A stretch of 57,526 bases of DNA from Pseudomonadota bacterium (GTDB taxonomy: Bacteria; Desulfobacterota; Desulfovibrionia; Desulfovibrionales; Desulfovibrionaceae). The notes below the pieces were generated by a model, which was not told where the DNA came from, did not search any database, and saw only the letters and a list, made by a program, of their open reading frames with translations. Positions within the stretch are counted from its first letter, which is position 1; each line of letters begins with the position of its first letter. Below are positions 16,906 to 26,300 of the stretch, one piece after another. Position numbers and translations under genes: made by a program. The stretch covers positions 1 through 57,526 of the forward strand of contig JAEXRD010000152.1 of assembly GCA_023438245.1 (NCBI GenBank), written 5' to 3'.

Positions 16906-17832
16906 ATGCGCAAGACCTGCCTGGACATGGTGTACAAGCTGGCCAAGGACGACCCGCGCATCTTCTTCGTGGGCTCCGACCTGGGCGCTGGCACGCTCAA
17001 GGAATTCAAGCGCGACATGCCCGAGCGCTTCCTCATGGAGGGCATCGCCGAGCAGAACGTGGTGGGCCTGTCCGCCGGGCTGGCGCTGGAGGGCAAGATC
17101 GTCTACGCCAACACCATCGCCACCTTCCTGACCCGCCGGGCCTACGAGCAGGTGGCCGTGGACGTGTGCCTGCACCGGGCCAATGTGCGGCTCATCGGCA
17201 ACGGCGGCGGCACGGTGTACGCTCCCCTTGGCCCCACGCACATCGCCTTCGAGGACATCTCGCTCATGCGCATCCTGCCGGGCATGACCATCCTGTGCCC
17301 CGCCGACGCCGAGGAGATGACCCGGCTGATGCCCCACACCGTGGACCACCAGGGGCCCATCTACATCCGCCTGGCCAAGGGCTACGACCCCATCGTCACC
17401 GACCCGGCCCTGGGCTTCGAGATCGGCAAGGGCATCGTGTACGCCGATGGTCCCGACGCGCTCATCGCCACCACGGGCGTGTGCCTGGGCCTGGCCCGGG
17501 AGGCCGTGGCCGCGCTTCAGGCCAGGGGCATCCGCGCCTCGCTCGTGCACCTGCCCACGGTGAAGCCCCTGGACCGCGAGCTGCTGCTGGACCTCATGGC
17601 CACGCGGCCGGTTGTGGTCAGCGTGGAGGAGAACAGCGTGGTGGGCGGCCTGGGCTCGGCCCTGGCCGAACTGCTGGCCCAGGCGAACTTCGCCACGCCC
17701 AAGCGCTTCGCCATGCTGGGCCTGCCCGACGCCTTCAGCGAGTGCTACGGCTCCCAGCGCGGCCAGATGGAGCGCGCCGGGCTCAGCGCCGAAAATCTGA
17801 CGGAAACCGTGGCCCGCCTCTGCGCGGCCTAG
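16906..17832 (+). CDS. transketolase-like, C-terminal subunit
   Basis: 308 aa. It holds the pyrimidine-binding domain (RFLMEGIAEQNVVGLSAGLAL, with the Glu that activates TPP) and the C-terminal domain (VVVSVEENSVVGGLGSALAEL). It follows the N-terminal subunit after 10 bases with GGAGGGG as ribosome site, so the two form one enzyme. The pair resembles split transketolase/DXP-synthase-like proteins found in secondary sugar pathways. Confidence 0.92.
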   Translation: MRKTCLDMVYKLAKDDPRIFFVGSDLGAGTLKEFKRDMPERFLMEGIAEQNVVGLSAGLALEGKIVYANTIATFLTRRAYEQVAVDVCLHRANVRLIGNGGGTVYAPLGPTHIAFEDISLMRILPGMTILCPADAEEMTRLMPHTVDHQGPIYIRLAKGYDPIVTDPALGFEIGKGIVYADGPDALIATTGVCLGLAREAVAALQARGIRASLVHLPTVKPLDRELLLDLMATRPVVVSVEENSVVGGLGSALAELLAQANFATPKRFAMLGLPDAFSECYGSQRGQMERAGLSAENLTETVARLCAA

Positions 17833-17978
17833 AACCCCGCCGCAAGGGGCCGCGGGAGATCCCCGGAAGCGGGCGCGCGCCCGGAACAAATTGCTCAGTT
17901 GGTGAATGGTCCCCATTTTGCAAGAGCACGGGGGGAACCGGCACAGGGCCGACCCCTGAAAGACCCAAGGAGAACACC
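17833..17978 (+). other. longest gap in the island; possible internal promoter and hairpins
   Basis: 146 bases without a gene. A GGGG...CCCC hairpin occurs near 17,847-17,865. TTGCTC (17,891-17,896) and CATTTT (17,914-17,919), 17 bases apart, form a weak promoter-like pair in the only locally AT-rich patch. A CCCC/GGGG inverted repeat follows at 17,911-17,932. No run of T, so no ordinary terminator. Confidence 0.25.
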
Positions 17979-18752
17979 TTGAGCGACGACCTTTCCACCC
18001 GGCACGAGAACGAGCGCGCCCAGCGCGAACTGCTGGAGGAGCTGTTCGGCGGCACCAGCCTGTCCAACTTCGAGCTGTTCCGCGCCTTCCCGCTGTGCGC
18101 CCCGCGCTACAACCTGGCGCGCTTCCTGGTGCACTACGAGCTGTTCAAGAAGATCGTGGACCTGCCCGGCGTCATCGTGGACCTGGGCGTGTTCCGCGGG
18201 GCCTCCACCTTCACCTGGGCCAAGCTGTGCGAGATCTTCTGCCCCACGGACGTGCGCAAGGTGGTCTACGGCTTCGACAGCTTCGCGGGCTTCCCGGACA
18301 TCGCCCAGGAGGACGGGGCCGCGCGCGGCGACATCCAGCGCCAGGTGGGCGGCCTCTCCGGCGGCGACACCATCGAGCGCGACCTGGACCTGGCGCGCCG
18401 GGCCATGAACGCCGACAAGCACATCCGGCACATCGACCGCGTCAGCTTCGTCAAGGGCGACATGTGCCAGACCATCCCCAAGTTCGTTGAGGAAAAGGGC
18501 CACGGCCTGCGCGTGGCGCTTCTGAACATCGACTGCGACCTGTACGAGCCCACCCGCGTGGCCCTGGAGCATTTCGTGCCCATCATGGCCCCGGGCGGCA
18601 TCATCGTGCTGGACGAATACGCCCTGGAGACCTTCGGCGGCGAGTCCCTGGCCGTGGACGAATACTTCCGCAAGCATTTCGGCAAGCGCCCGGTGACCCG
18701 CAAGTTCCCCTGGCACAGCGTACCCTCCGGCTACATCCAGGTGGACTGGTAG
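17979..18752 (+). CDS. TylF/MycF (macrocin O-methyltransferase) family methyltransferase
   Basis: 257 aa with a TTG start, chosen because AAGGAGA lies 5 bases upstream. The SAM-binding block is GVIVDLGVFRGASTFTWAKL; VVYGFDSFAGFPD follows; LLNIDCDLYEPTRVALEHF and GGIIVLDEYALETFGG contain the acidic metal ligands of this Mg-dependent sugar O-methyltransferase family. The length fits the family. Within the island it probably O-methylates a deoxy- or amino-sugar. It is separated from the transketolase pair by the island's longest gap and followed 18 bases later by a radical SAM gene. Confidence 0.87.
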   Translation: MSDDLSTRHENERAQRELLEELFGGTSLSNFELFRAFPLCAPRYNLARFLVHYELFKKIVDLPGVIVDLGVFRGASTFTWAKLCEIFCPTDVRKVVYGFDSFAGFPDIAQEDGAARGDIQRQVGGLSGGDTIERDLDLARRAMNADKHIRHIDRVSFVKGDMCQTIPKFVEEKGHGLRVALLNIDCDLYEPTRVALEHFVPIMAPGGIIVLDEYALETFGGESLAVDEYFRKHFGKRPVTRKFPWHSVPSGYIQVDW

Positions 18753-18770
18753 CCCCAAGGAGATGTGGAC

Positions 18771-19874
18771 ATGAGCGAACTCGTTCTCGACGGCACCAAG
18801 CTGGCCTGGCACAAGGACCGCGTCGACGCGCTCCTGGCGGGCGAGCGCGTGGCCCCCGTGACCATCGACTGCGCCCTGACGCGCAAGTGCACCTACAACT
18901 GCGTCTACTGCATCGGCAAGCTGCAGGAGAACGAGGGCCAGCCGCTCACCCGCGACTCGGTGTTCGAGTTCCTGGACGACTGCGCCGAGATCGGCGTGCG
19001 CGGCATCAGCTTCGTGTCCGACGGCGAGAGCACCTGCAGCCCCTACCTGGCCGACGCCATCCTGCGCGGCAAGGCCAACGGCATCGACATGGCCCTGGGC
19101 ACCAACGGCTACCTGCTGCAGGACGAGCGCCTGGAGGACATGCTGCCCGCCCTGACCTACCTGCGCTTCAACATCTCCGCCGGCGAGCCGGAGCGCTACG
19201 CCCAGATCATGGGCGTGTCCGTGAAGGCCTACCACAAGGTGGTGGGCACCATCCGCCGCTGCGTGGAAATCAAGCGCCAGAAGGGCCTGGACGTCACCAT
19301 CGGCCTGCAGATGGTGCTGATGCCCCAGCTGGCCGACCAGGTGCTGCCGCTGGCGCGCCTGGGCCGCGAGCTGGGCGTGGACTACCTGGTCATCAAGCAC
19401 TGCAGCGACGACGACCAGGGCAACCTGGGCGTGGAATACGACAAGTACTTCGCCCTCACCGAGCTGCTCAAACAGGCCGAGGCGCTCTCCACCCCGGAGT
19501 ACGCCGTGCGCGCCAAGTGGTCCAAGATCTTGAGCGGCGGCACCCGCTGCTATGCCCAGTGCTACGGCCCGCCGCTGATGATGCAGTTCAGCGGCTCGGG
19601 CCTGGTGGCCCCCTGCGGCGGGCTGTTCATGGAGCGCTTCAAGCGCTACCACATCGGCAACCTGGCCAACAGTTCGTTCAAGGAGATGTGGAAGAGCGAC
19701 GTGTACTGGAACGTGCTGCGCGACCTGGCCTCGGACTCCTTCGACGCCCGCAAGGTGTGCGTGTCCCTGTGCCTGCAGCACAAGGTCAACGAGGCGCTGT
19801 GGAACATCAAGCACAATGGCGCGCGGCTGGAGACTCCCTCCGGCGAGGCGCCCATGCACGTGAACTTCATCTAG
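18771..19874 (+). CDS. radical SAM enzyme (paralogue of 8,909-9,976)
   Basis: 367 aa from ATG 18,771; AAGGAG is 8 bases upstream, better than the GTG at 18,765. C40-x3-C44-x2-C47 (KCTYNCVYC), then FVSDGEST in the GGE position. C-terminal cysteines (TRCYAQCYG, APCGGLF, KVCVSLC) suggest a SPASM/twitch auxiliary cluster. It ends MHVNFI. Cluster positions, the LGLQILLL/IGLQMVLM strand and the C-terminal pentapeptide are shared with the radical SAM protein at 8,909. The two probably act on related sugars or in one pathway. Substrate unknown. Confidence 0.85.
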   Translation: MSELVLDGTKLAWHKDRVDALLAGERVAPVTIDCALTRKCTYNCVYCIGKLQENEGQPLTRDSVFEFLDDCAEIGVRGISFVSDGESTCSPYLADAILRGKANGIDMALGTNGYLLQDERLEDMLPALTYLRFNISAGEPERYAQIMGVSVKAYHKVVGTIRRCVEIKRQKGLDVTIGLQMVLMPQLADQVLPLARLGRELGVDYLVIKHCSDDDQGNLGVEYDKYFALTELLKQAEALSTPEYAVRAKWSKILSGGTRCYAQCYGPPLMMQFSGSGLVAPCGGLFMERFKRYHIGNLANSSFKEMWKSDVYWNVLRDLASDSFDARKVCVSLCLQHKVNEALWNIKHNGARLETPSGEAPMHVNFI

Positions 19875-19890
19875 GAGGCACGGGGCGGAC

Positions 19891-20601
19891 ATGGCCAAGC
19901 TGAGCGTTTTCGCCCACCTCGTGGTGCGCGGCGGAGGCTCCACCTTCTACCGCAAGAACCTCTACCCGCTGTACGGCCTGCCCGTGGTGGGCCACGCCAT
20001 CGCCCTGTGCCAGGCCGCGGGCATGGTGGACGAGGTGTTCGTGTGGAGCGAGGACGCCGAGGTGCAGCAGGTGGCCCGCAGCCTGGGCGCGCACGCCCTG
20101 GCCCGCCCGCGCGAGATGGTGCACTACTTCAGCGGGTTCCACAGCCTGGACGAATGGGGCGCCAGCCGCTTCGGCCAGGTGGTGGAGCTGCGCGGCACCC
20201 CCGGCGACATCCACCTCTCGCTCAACTGCAACAATTTCCTGGTGCGCCCCGAGACCCTGCGCGCCATGTTCCAGCGCCTGGAGGACGACCCGCAGGCCAT
20301 GCGCATCACCGCCATGCGCCGCGTGGCCTCCGGCCTGTGCCTGAAGAATCCCAACACCGGCTACATGTTTCCCTTCTGGAACGACCCGCACACCCCGCCC
20401 GGCCAGGCCCCGGGCCTGTTCCGGCTGGTGGGCGCGTCCTTCTCCAGCCGCCCCCGGCAGATGGCGGGCATAAACGGCAGCCTGCACCACGAGGTGGACG
20501 AGGAGGAGGGCTTCGACTTCCAGACCGAGGAGGACGTGGCCCTGGCCGAGTTCTACCTGGAGCGCCGCAAGGCCCGCCAGGGCGCGGAGGTGCGGCCATG
20601 A
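19891..20601 (+). CDS. acylneuraminate (CMP-sugar) cytidylyltransferase-like protein
   Basis: 236 aa, the family's usual length. The N-terminal nucleotide loop reads VVRGGGSTFYRKNLYPLYG, a variant of the RGGSKGIPxKNI loop of NeuA/KdsB-type enzymes; VDEVFVWSEDAEV corresponds to the VIVSTDD strand. The usual LQPTSP stretch is replaced by LSLNCNNFLVRP. C-terminal EEGFDFQTEEDVALAEFYLE matches the family end (DIDTxED). It would activate a nonulosonic-acid-type sugar with CMP, the expected donor for a Maf flagellin transferase, which lies two genes downstream. It ends in an ATGA overlap with a second, more divergent member. Confidence 0.75.
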   Translation: MAKLSVFAHLVVRGGGSTFYRKNLYPLYGLPVVGHAIALCQAAGMVDEVFVWSEDAEVQQVARSLGAHALARPREMVHYFSGFHSLDEWGASRFGQVVELRGTPGDIHLSLNCNNFLVRPETLRAMFQRLEDDPQAMRITAMRRVASGLCLKNPNTGYMFPFWNDPHTPPGQAPGLFRLVGASFSSRPRQMAGINGSLHHEVDEEEGFDFQTEEDVALAEFYLERRKARQGAEVRP

Positions 20602-21332
20602 AGGTGCTGGGGCTGGTTTTCGCGTCCGACCGGGAAAGGCAGGGCGGCCTGTGCTGGACCACGCCGCTTGATGGGCCGGAAGGGGCTTCGCTCCTCGCCC
20701 GCGCGGTGAACACGCTGGCCGCCACGCCCAACGTGGACGAGGTGCTGGTGGCCACCGACGCCCCGGACCTGACCGCGCTGCCCGAGGGCTGCGAGGGGGC
20801 CGGGCTCGCCCGCCTGCCGGGCTGGTTCTTCGATTTCAAGCTGCCCGCCTTCAGCAAGGAGGCCTGGCTCATCACCCGCGCGCTGGACGCGCTGGAGGAG
20901 GCCGGGGCCGGGGCCGACGTGCTCGTGGTGCACGACTGGCGCGCCCCGCTGGTGACCCCGCGCACGCTGGAGCGCATGTACCACGCCCTGCTGGAGGACC
21001 GCGTGGCCGCCCGCGTGGCCGCCGTCTACCCCGTGGACCCCAACCTGTTCATGATCATGCCCGGCGTGGACGGCGATGGCCGGTTCTTCCCGGTCTGGTC
21101 CGACCCCGGGGCCGACCGCCAGATGATCCCGCAGCTTTACCGCAACCTGGAGATCGGGGCCTTTTTCCCGCGCAGGCTGCGCATGCCCATCCCCGAGACC
21201 CGGGGCCACCTGCTGGGCCGCGAGGAGGGTGTGCTGGCCCGCGACGCCGAGGGCCTGGAGCTGGCACGGTTCTATCTGGCCCGCCGGGCCCGCCGCGCCC
21301 AGTCGGCAGGCGCCACGGGGAAGGGAGCCTAG
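20598..21332 (+). CDS. divergent CMP-sugar cytidylyltransferase-like protein (degenerate paralogue)
   Basis: 244 aa. It keeps the general pattern of the previous protein: an opening beta strand, VDEVLVATDAPDL, VLVVHDWRAPLVTPRTLERMYHAL and a C-terminal EGLELARFYLARRA. The nucleotide loop is not recognisable (DRERQGGLCWTTPLDG instead of RGGS...K.N). It may be a non-catalytic partner of its neighbour, or an enzyme with changed specificity. ATGA overlap upstream and a 2-base gap to the Maf gene indicate tight co-expression. Confidence 0.6.
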   Translation: MKVLGLVFASDRERQGGLCWTTPLDGPEGASLLARAVNTLAATPNVDEVLVATDAPDLTALPEGCEGAGLARLPGWFFDFKLPAFSKEAWLITRALDALEEAGAGADVLVVHDWRAPLVTPRTLERMYHALLEDRVAARVAAVYPVDPNLFMIMPGVDGDGRFFPVWSDPGADRQMIPQLYRNLEIGAFFPRRLRMPIPETRGHLLGREEGVLARDAEGLELARFYLARRARRAQSAGATGKGA

Positions 21333-21334
21333 CC

Positions 21335-23293
21335 GTGACGCTGCGTTCCCTGCTCCAGGCCGCGCCCCCCGCGCCCGGGACACCCCGGCCCCAGGCGGGC
21401 CAGGCCCAGAGGCCCGAGGTGGCCTTCGCCGTGCTGCGCGAGCTGGGCGTGCTGTTCCAGGCCCCCGGCGCCTCCGAGGCCGAGGACCAGCCCGTGCCCG
21501 AGCCCTGCGGCGAGCACGTCTTTCACGACCACGCCCCGCTGTGGGCCTACGAGCAGCCGCACATCGCCGAGGCCTGCGAGGACGTGCTGGGCCACAAGCT
21601 CTACGAGACCCTGCCCCCGGGCACCCCGCCGGAGCGCGCCCTGGAGCACACCCGGCTGGTGGTGCTGCTGGGCGCGGAGGACACCCCGGCCCTGCGCGCG
21701 GTGCTGCGCCACCCCGGCGCGCTGGCGCTCATCTTCGAGCCCAACCGCCACCGGCTGGCGCGCTTCGCCAAGTCCTTTCCCGCCGCCAGCCTGGCCAACA
21801 AGGCCGTGATCCTGCTGGGCCAGCCCAGGGACTTCCTGCCGCCGCTGTCGCTGCTGCTGCCGCCGGACATCTTCCACCTGGGCTTCCCGGTGTTCTACGG
21901 CCTGCCCACCCTGCTGGCCGAGGACCCGCAGGGCGCGGCCGACATGGTGGAGACCGTGGAGCTGTTGTTCTTCCGCCACCGGGTGTATCCGGTCAGCGGC
22001 CAGTCCAACCAGCGCGGCCTGCCCCTGCGCAACATCGCCAAGGGCCTGTTCTTCGACCAGCAGCTGCACGCCTACCAGAACATCCCGGAGTTCGCCTCCT
22101 GCCCGGACATCTCGCACCTGCGCGGCGCCTTCCGCGAGGAGACGGCCATCCTGGTGGCCGCCGGGCCGGACCTGGCGGACAAGCTGGACTACCTGCGCGG
22201 CCAGCGCGGCCACGCCCTGGTCATCGCCGTGAACAACGCCCTCAAGCCGCTGCTGGCCGCGGGCATCCGGCCCCATTTCGTGGTCTCCAACGACACCTCC
22301 CTGGCCACGGAGCGTTCCTGGCTGGGCCTGCCCGCCCTGCCGGACGTGACCCTGGTGGCCCACTGCCTGACCAACCTGGGCCGGGGCGTGTTCGGGCGCA
22401 CCTACCTGTTCGGCAACTTCATGCCCGAGCTGTTCGGCACCCGGCCCAACCTGCGCCTGCACGGCTCGGTCATCACCACGGCCTACTCCCTGGCGCGCCA
22501 CATGGGCGTTGCGCGCTGCGTGCTGGTGGGCGCGCAGCTGTGCAGCCGCGACCCCTGGCAGATGAGCTACGCCAGCGGCAGCGTGCACCACGCCCCGGAC
22601 AGCGCCCCCAGGCCGCTGACCAACGCCTTTCCGCAGCTCTACCCGGTGCGCAACCCGCTCACCCCCGGGCTGTACACCCACCTGAACTTCCTGGACGCCG
22701 CCAGCTGGCTTCTGGACGAGATCCGCACCGGCCCGCTGCCCTGCGTGAACACCACGCCGGACAGCCTGATCCACGGCCCGGGCGTGGCCTACCACCCCGG
22801 CCCGGAGGTGACGCCCACCGGGCGGCTGGCCCGCAGGCTGGGGCGGCTTTCGGCCATGCGCCAGACCCCGCGCGACATCCCGCGCATCGCGCAGGCCCTG
22901 CGCGCCGAGGCCGCCAGCTGGCGCGCCATGGCCGAGGCCTGCTCGACCATGCTGGCCATGCTGCCCCAGGACAGGCCGGGCTTCTCCGCCGCCGCCATGC
23001 GCGCGGTGGAGCAGTTCGATTCCGGCGGGGTGTCCTACCTGCTCCAGCGTTTCGAGGGCTTCGACCACCCCAGCTTCCACAAGGCCGTGTTCCAGCCGCC
23101 GGACATGGACTGGGCCCGGGCCCTGGGCGGGGAGGACTGGGAGGCCATCCGGCGCACCTTCCTCAAGCATTTCGTGACCAAGGCCGGGGAAATGGCCGGG
23201 GTCTTCGCCGCGACCATCGAACGGCAGACGGCCAGGCTGGACAGGCTGGCCAAACCGGCCAGGCAGGCCAAGCAGGACGATCCCGTCAGCTGA
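21335..23293 (+). CDS. Maf (motility-associated factor) glycosyltransferase, DUF115
   Basis: 652 aa, GTG start with AAGGGAG about 8 bases upstream. The DUF115 core is visible from about residue 265: ETAILVAAGPDLADKLDYL, ALVIAVNNALKPLLAAGIRPHFVVSNDT, SVITTAYSLARHMGVARCVLVGAQL, and a conserved substrate region TPDSLIHGPGV. Maf proteins transfer pseudaminic, legionaminic or related nonulosonic acids onto Ser/Thr of flagellin in the cytoplasm. Together with the upstream CMP-sugar synthetase-like genes and the sigma-28-like promoter, it is the main reason to link the island to flagellin glycosylation. The first 260 residues are less conserved, as is usual in the family. Confidence 0.88.
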   Translation: MTLRSLLQAAPPAPGTPRPQAGQAQRPEVAFAVLRELGVLFQAPGASEAEDQPVPEPCGEHVFHDHAPLWAYEQPHIAEACEDVLGHKLYETLPPGTPPERALEHTRLVVLLGAEDTPALRAVLRHPGALALIFEPNRHRLARFAKSFPAASLANKAVILLGQPRDFLPPLSLLLPPDIFHLGFPVFYGLPTLLAEDPQGAADMVETVELLFFRHRVYPVSGQSNQRGLPLRNIAKGLFFDQQLHAYQNIPEFASCPDISHLRGAFREETAILVAAGPDLADKLDYLRGQRGHALVIAVNNALKPLLAAGIRPHFVVSNDTSLATERSWLGLPALPDVTLVAHCLTNLGRGVFGRTYLFGNFMPELFGTRPNLRLHGSVITTAYSLARHMGVARCVLVGAQLCSRDPWQMSYASGSVHHAPDSAPRPLTNAFPQLYPVRNPLTPGLYTHLNFLDAASWLLDEIRTGPLPCVNTTPDSLIHGPGVAYHPGPEVTPTGRLARRLGRLSAMRQTPRDIPRIAQALRAEAASWRAMAEACSTMLAMLPQDRPGFSAAAMRAVEQFDSGGVSYLLQRFEGFDHPSFHKAVFQPPDMDWARALGGEDWEAIRRTFLKHFVTKAGEMAGVFAATIERQTARLDRLAKPARQAKQDDPVS

Positions 23294-23331
23294 CCGGGCC
23301 CTGCCGCCAACACCACCTCCAGGGGGGGACC

Positions 23332-26300
23332 ATGCGTTTTCTGCTCATCGCGCCGCGCTTCGTGGAACGCGCCGGAGAAATGTACGACTTTCCCGTGGGC
23401 CTGGCCTACATTTCCGCCGTGCTCAAGGCCTCCGGCCGCGAGGTTCTCACCCTGAACCTCAACCACTACCACGAGAACCAGGTGCCCGGGCTCATCCGCC
23501 AGGCCATCCGCGACCACGGCGTGGACGTGGTGGGCACGGGCGGGCTCTCGCCCCACTACCACAACGTGCGCGAGGTCATCCGCTGCGTGCGCGGGGCCGG
23601 GCGCGACCTGCCCATCATCCTGGGCGGCGGCATCCTCACCAGCGAGCCGGAGCTGATGCTGGAAGCCCTGGGCGTGGACATCGGCGTCATCGGCGAGGGC
23701 GAGAACACCATGCTGGAGCTGGCCCAGGCCCTGGAGACCGGCTCGGATCTCTCCGCGGTGGACGGCATCGTGTTCCGCGGGCCCGGCGGCAAGCTGGTGC
23801 GCACCAAGCCGCGCAAGGCCATCATGGACCTGGACGCCCTGCCCCACCCGGACTACGAGGGCTTCGAGGCCCAGGCCTACCTGGCCCGCCAGCGCACCGG
23901 CGACAACGTCTACGTCAACGCCCTGGACCGCCCCCGGCTCCTGCCGGTGATCTCCAGCCGCTCCTGCCCGTTCAACTGCACCTTCTGCTTCCACCCCCTG
24001 GGCAACAAGTACCGCAAGCGCTCCATGGACTCCTTCTTCACCGAGGTGGACAGCCTGGTGGCGCGCTACGACATCAACATGCTGGCCGTGCTGGACGAGC
24101 TGTTCAGCTTCCACGCCGACCACCTGGAGGAGTTCTGCGCGCGCATGAAGCCCTACGGGCTCAAGTGGATCGCCCAGCTGCGCGTGGACCACGTGGACCG
24201 CAAGGTGCTCTCGATGCTGAAGGACGCCGGGCTGTTCTACATCAGCTACGGCCTGGAGAGCGCCTCGGAAACCGTGCTCAAGAGCATGAAGAAGCACATC
24301 AGCGTGCCGCAGATCGAAAAGGCCCTGGCCATCACCGACGAGCTGGCCATCGGCATCCAGGGCAACTTCATCTTCGGCGACCCGGCCGAGACCCTGGAGA
24401 CCGCGCGCGAGACCATCGACTGGTGGAAGGCGCACACCAGCTACAACATCAACTTCACCGCGCTCATCCCCTACCCGGGATGCGAGGACTACAAGCTCTG
24501 CCTGGAGCGCGGCATCATCAAGGACCCGCTGGCCTTCATCGAGGCGGGCTGCCCCTCGCTGAACATGACCGCGCTTTCCCCGCGCGACTACGGCACCATT
24601 TTCCAGGAGGCCACCCACGCCCAGTTCGACATGCGCCGCCCCGGCGAGGTGCTGGGGGTGGAGCGCCAGGGCTACGACCGGGCCAAGAAAACCTGGCTGT
24701 ACCGCCTGAGCGTGCGCTGCCCGCACTGCGGCGAGGCCACCACCTACGACGGCTTCCACAAGCGCGAGCTGGAGACGTTCAAGCTGTGCTGCCGGGGCTG
24801 CCGCCGCCGCTTCGACCTCTCCTCCACCATCTTCGAGCACATCCGCCAGGGCTTCGGCGGGCTCATCTCCCGCCTGGAGCGGCTGAAGGCGGAGCGCACC
24901 CCCGTGGCCCTGACCCCCGTGGCCGGGGAGTTCGAGTTCCGCAGCAGGCTCTCGCTGCTGGGCTTCGCCCCGGAGGACTTCAACATCGACTGCGCCCTGG
25001 ACTGGGACGCCGCCAAGGCCGGAAGCACCTTCCTGGGCGCGCCGGTGCTGCACCGCAGCCCGGAGAACGTGGCCGGGCGCGGCAAGGACCACGTGTTCCT
25101 GATCCTGCCCTGCGAGCGCCCCGGCGCGGTGCTGGCGCACCTGACCGGCGACTGCGGCGTGCCCACCGAGCGCGTGCTCTCCCTGGGCCACCGCGACTTC
25201 CAGCCCGGGGCCATGCCCGTGGGGCGCGAGGAAATCGCCCGCCGCCTGGGCCAGTTCCACCCGGAGCTGGCCACGCTGGCCCCCCTGGGGGACCCGACCT
25301 CGATCTTGACCACCAGCGCGCTGGAAAGCGCCCTGTACAAGGCCGCGGAGCGCCTGCGCGAGCGCGGCGTGAAGCGCCTGGGCCTGGTGTGCCCCAGCCA
25401 GCACCTGACCTCGCTGCTGCGGGCCTGCGCGGGCGCGGGCCGCTTCGAGGACGTGCAGTACCTGGACGAGGAGCGCCAGAACCCCATCTACGCCTTCGAC
25501 TACGGCATCCGCACGCCGGAACCCTGCGCGGCCGCCCCGGCCCTGGGCATCCAGGCCGTGCTGGCCGTGCGCGCGGGCACCCCCACCGAGGTCGCCCTGG
25601 ACGGGCTGCGCCCGGCGCTGGCCGCCAGGGGCATCGAGGTGCTGGACATCGAGCCGGAGCGCGACGGGTTCGCGCATGTCACCGCGCTGGCGGCGGACAT
25701 CGCCCGGCGCATCAACCGCCTGCAGCCCGACGTGCTCTACGTGGCGGACTTCTCGTACAACAACTTCGCCAAGCAGAGCCTGGCCCTGCGCCGCCGGGGG
25801 CTGCGCACCGCCATCCTGCTGCAGAACCCGCGCAGCATGGACTTCAAGGAGGGCTGCTTCGACGGGGTGTACTCCACCTATTTCCACCACGTGGCCCTGT
25901 TCAACGTGCTGGCCGCCGTGGACGTGCCGGTGATCCACCTGCAGGGCTGGCTGACCAGCCACTACCTGGCCCCGCTGGTGCGCGCGGCCAACCCCCGCGC
26001 CCGCCTGGTGGTGGAGTTCAACGACATCGCCAGCGTCATCGGCGACTGGCCCACCATCGCCCGCATCTTCGGCGGAACCCGCGCCCGCCTGGACGAGATC
26101 AGCGAGCGCCTGGCCCACCAGGTCAGCGACGCGGTGGTCTACAACTGCTCCCAGGCCGTGGCCGAGGAGGTGCGCCAACGCAACGGGCACACCGGGCCGT
26201 CCCTGGTGCTGCACAGCTGGCCGGAGCGCCAGTTCGCCCTGCCCGCCGAGGACGTGCTGGCAGCGGCCCCGAAGCAGGCTGCGCCCTCGCTGGTGTTCAT

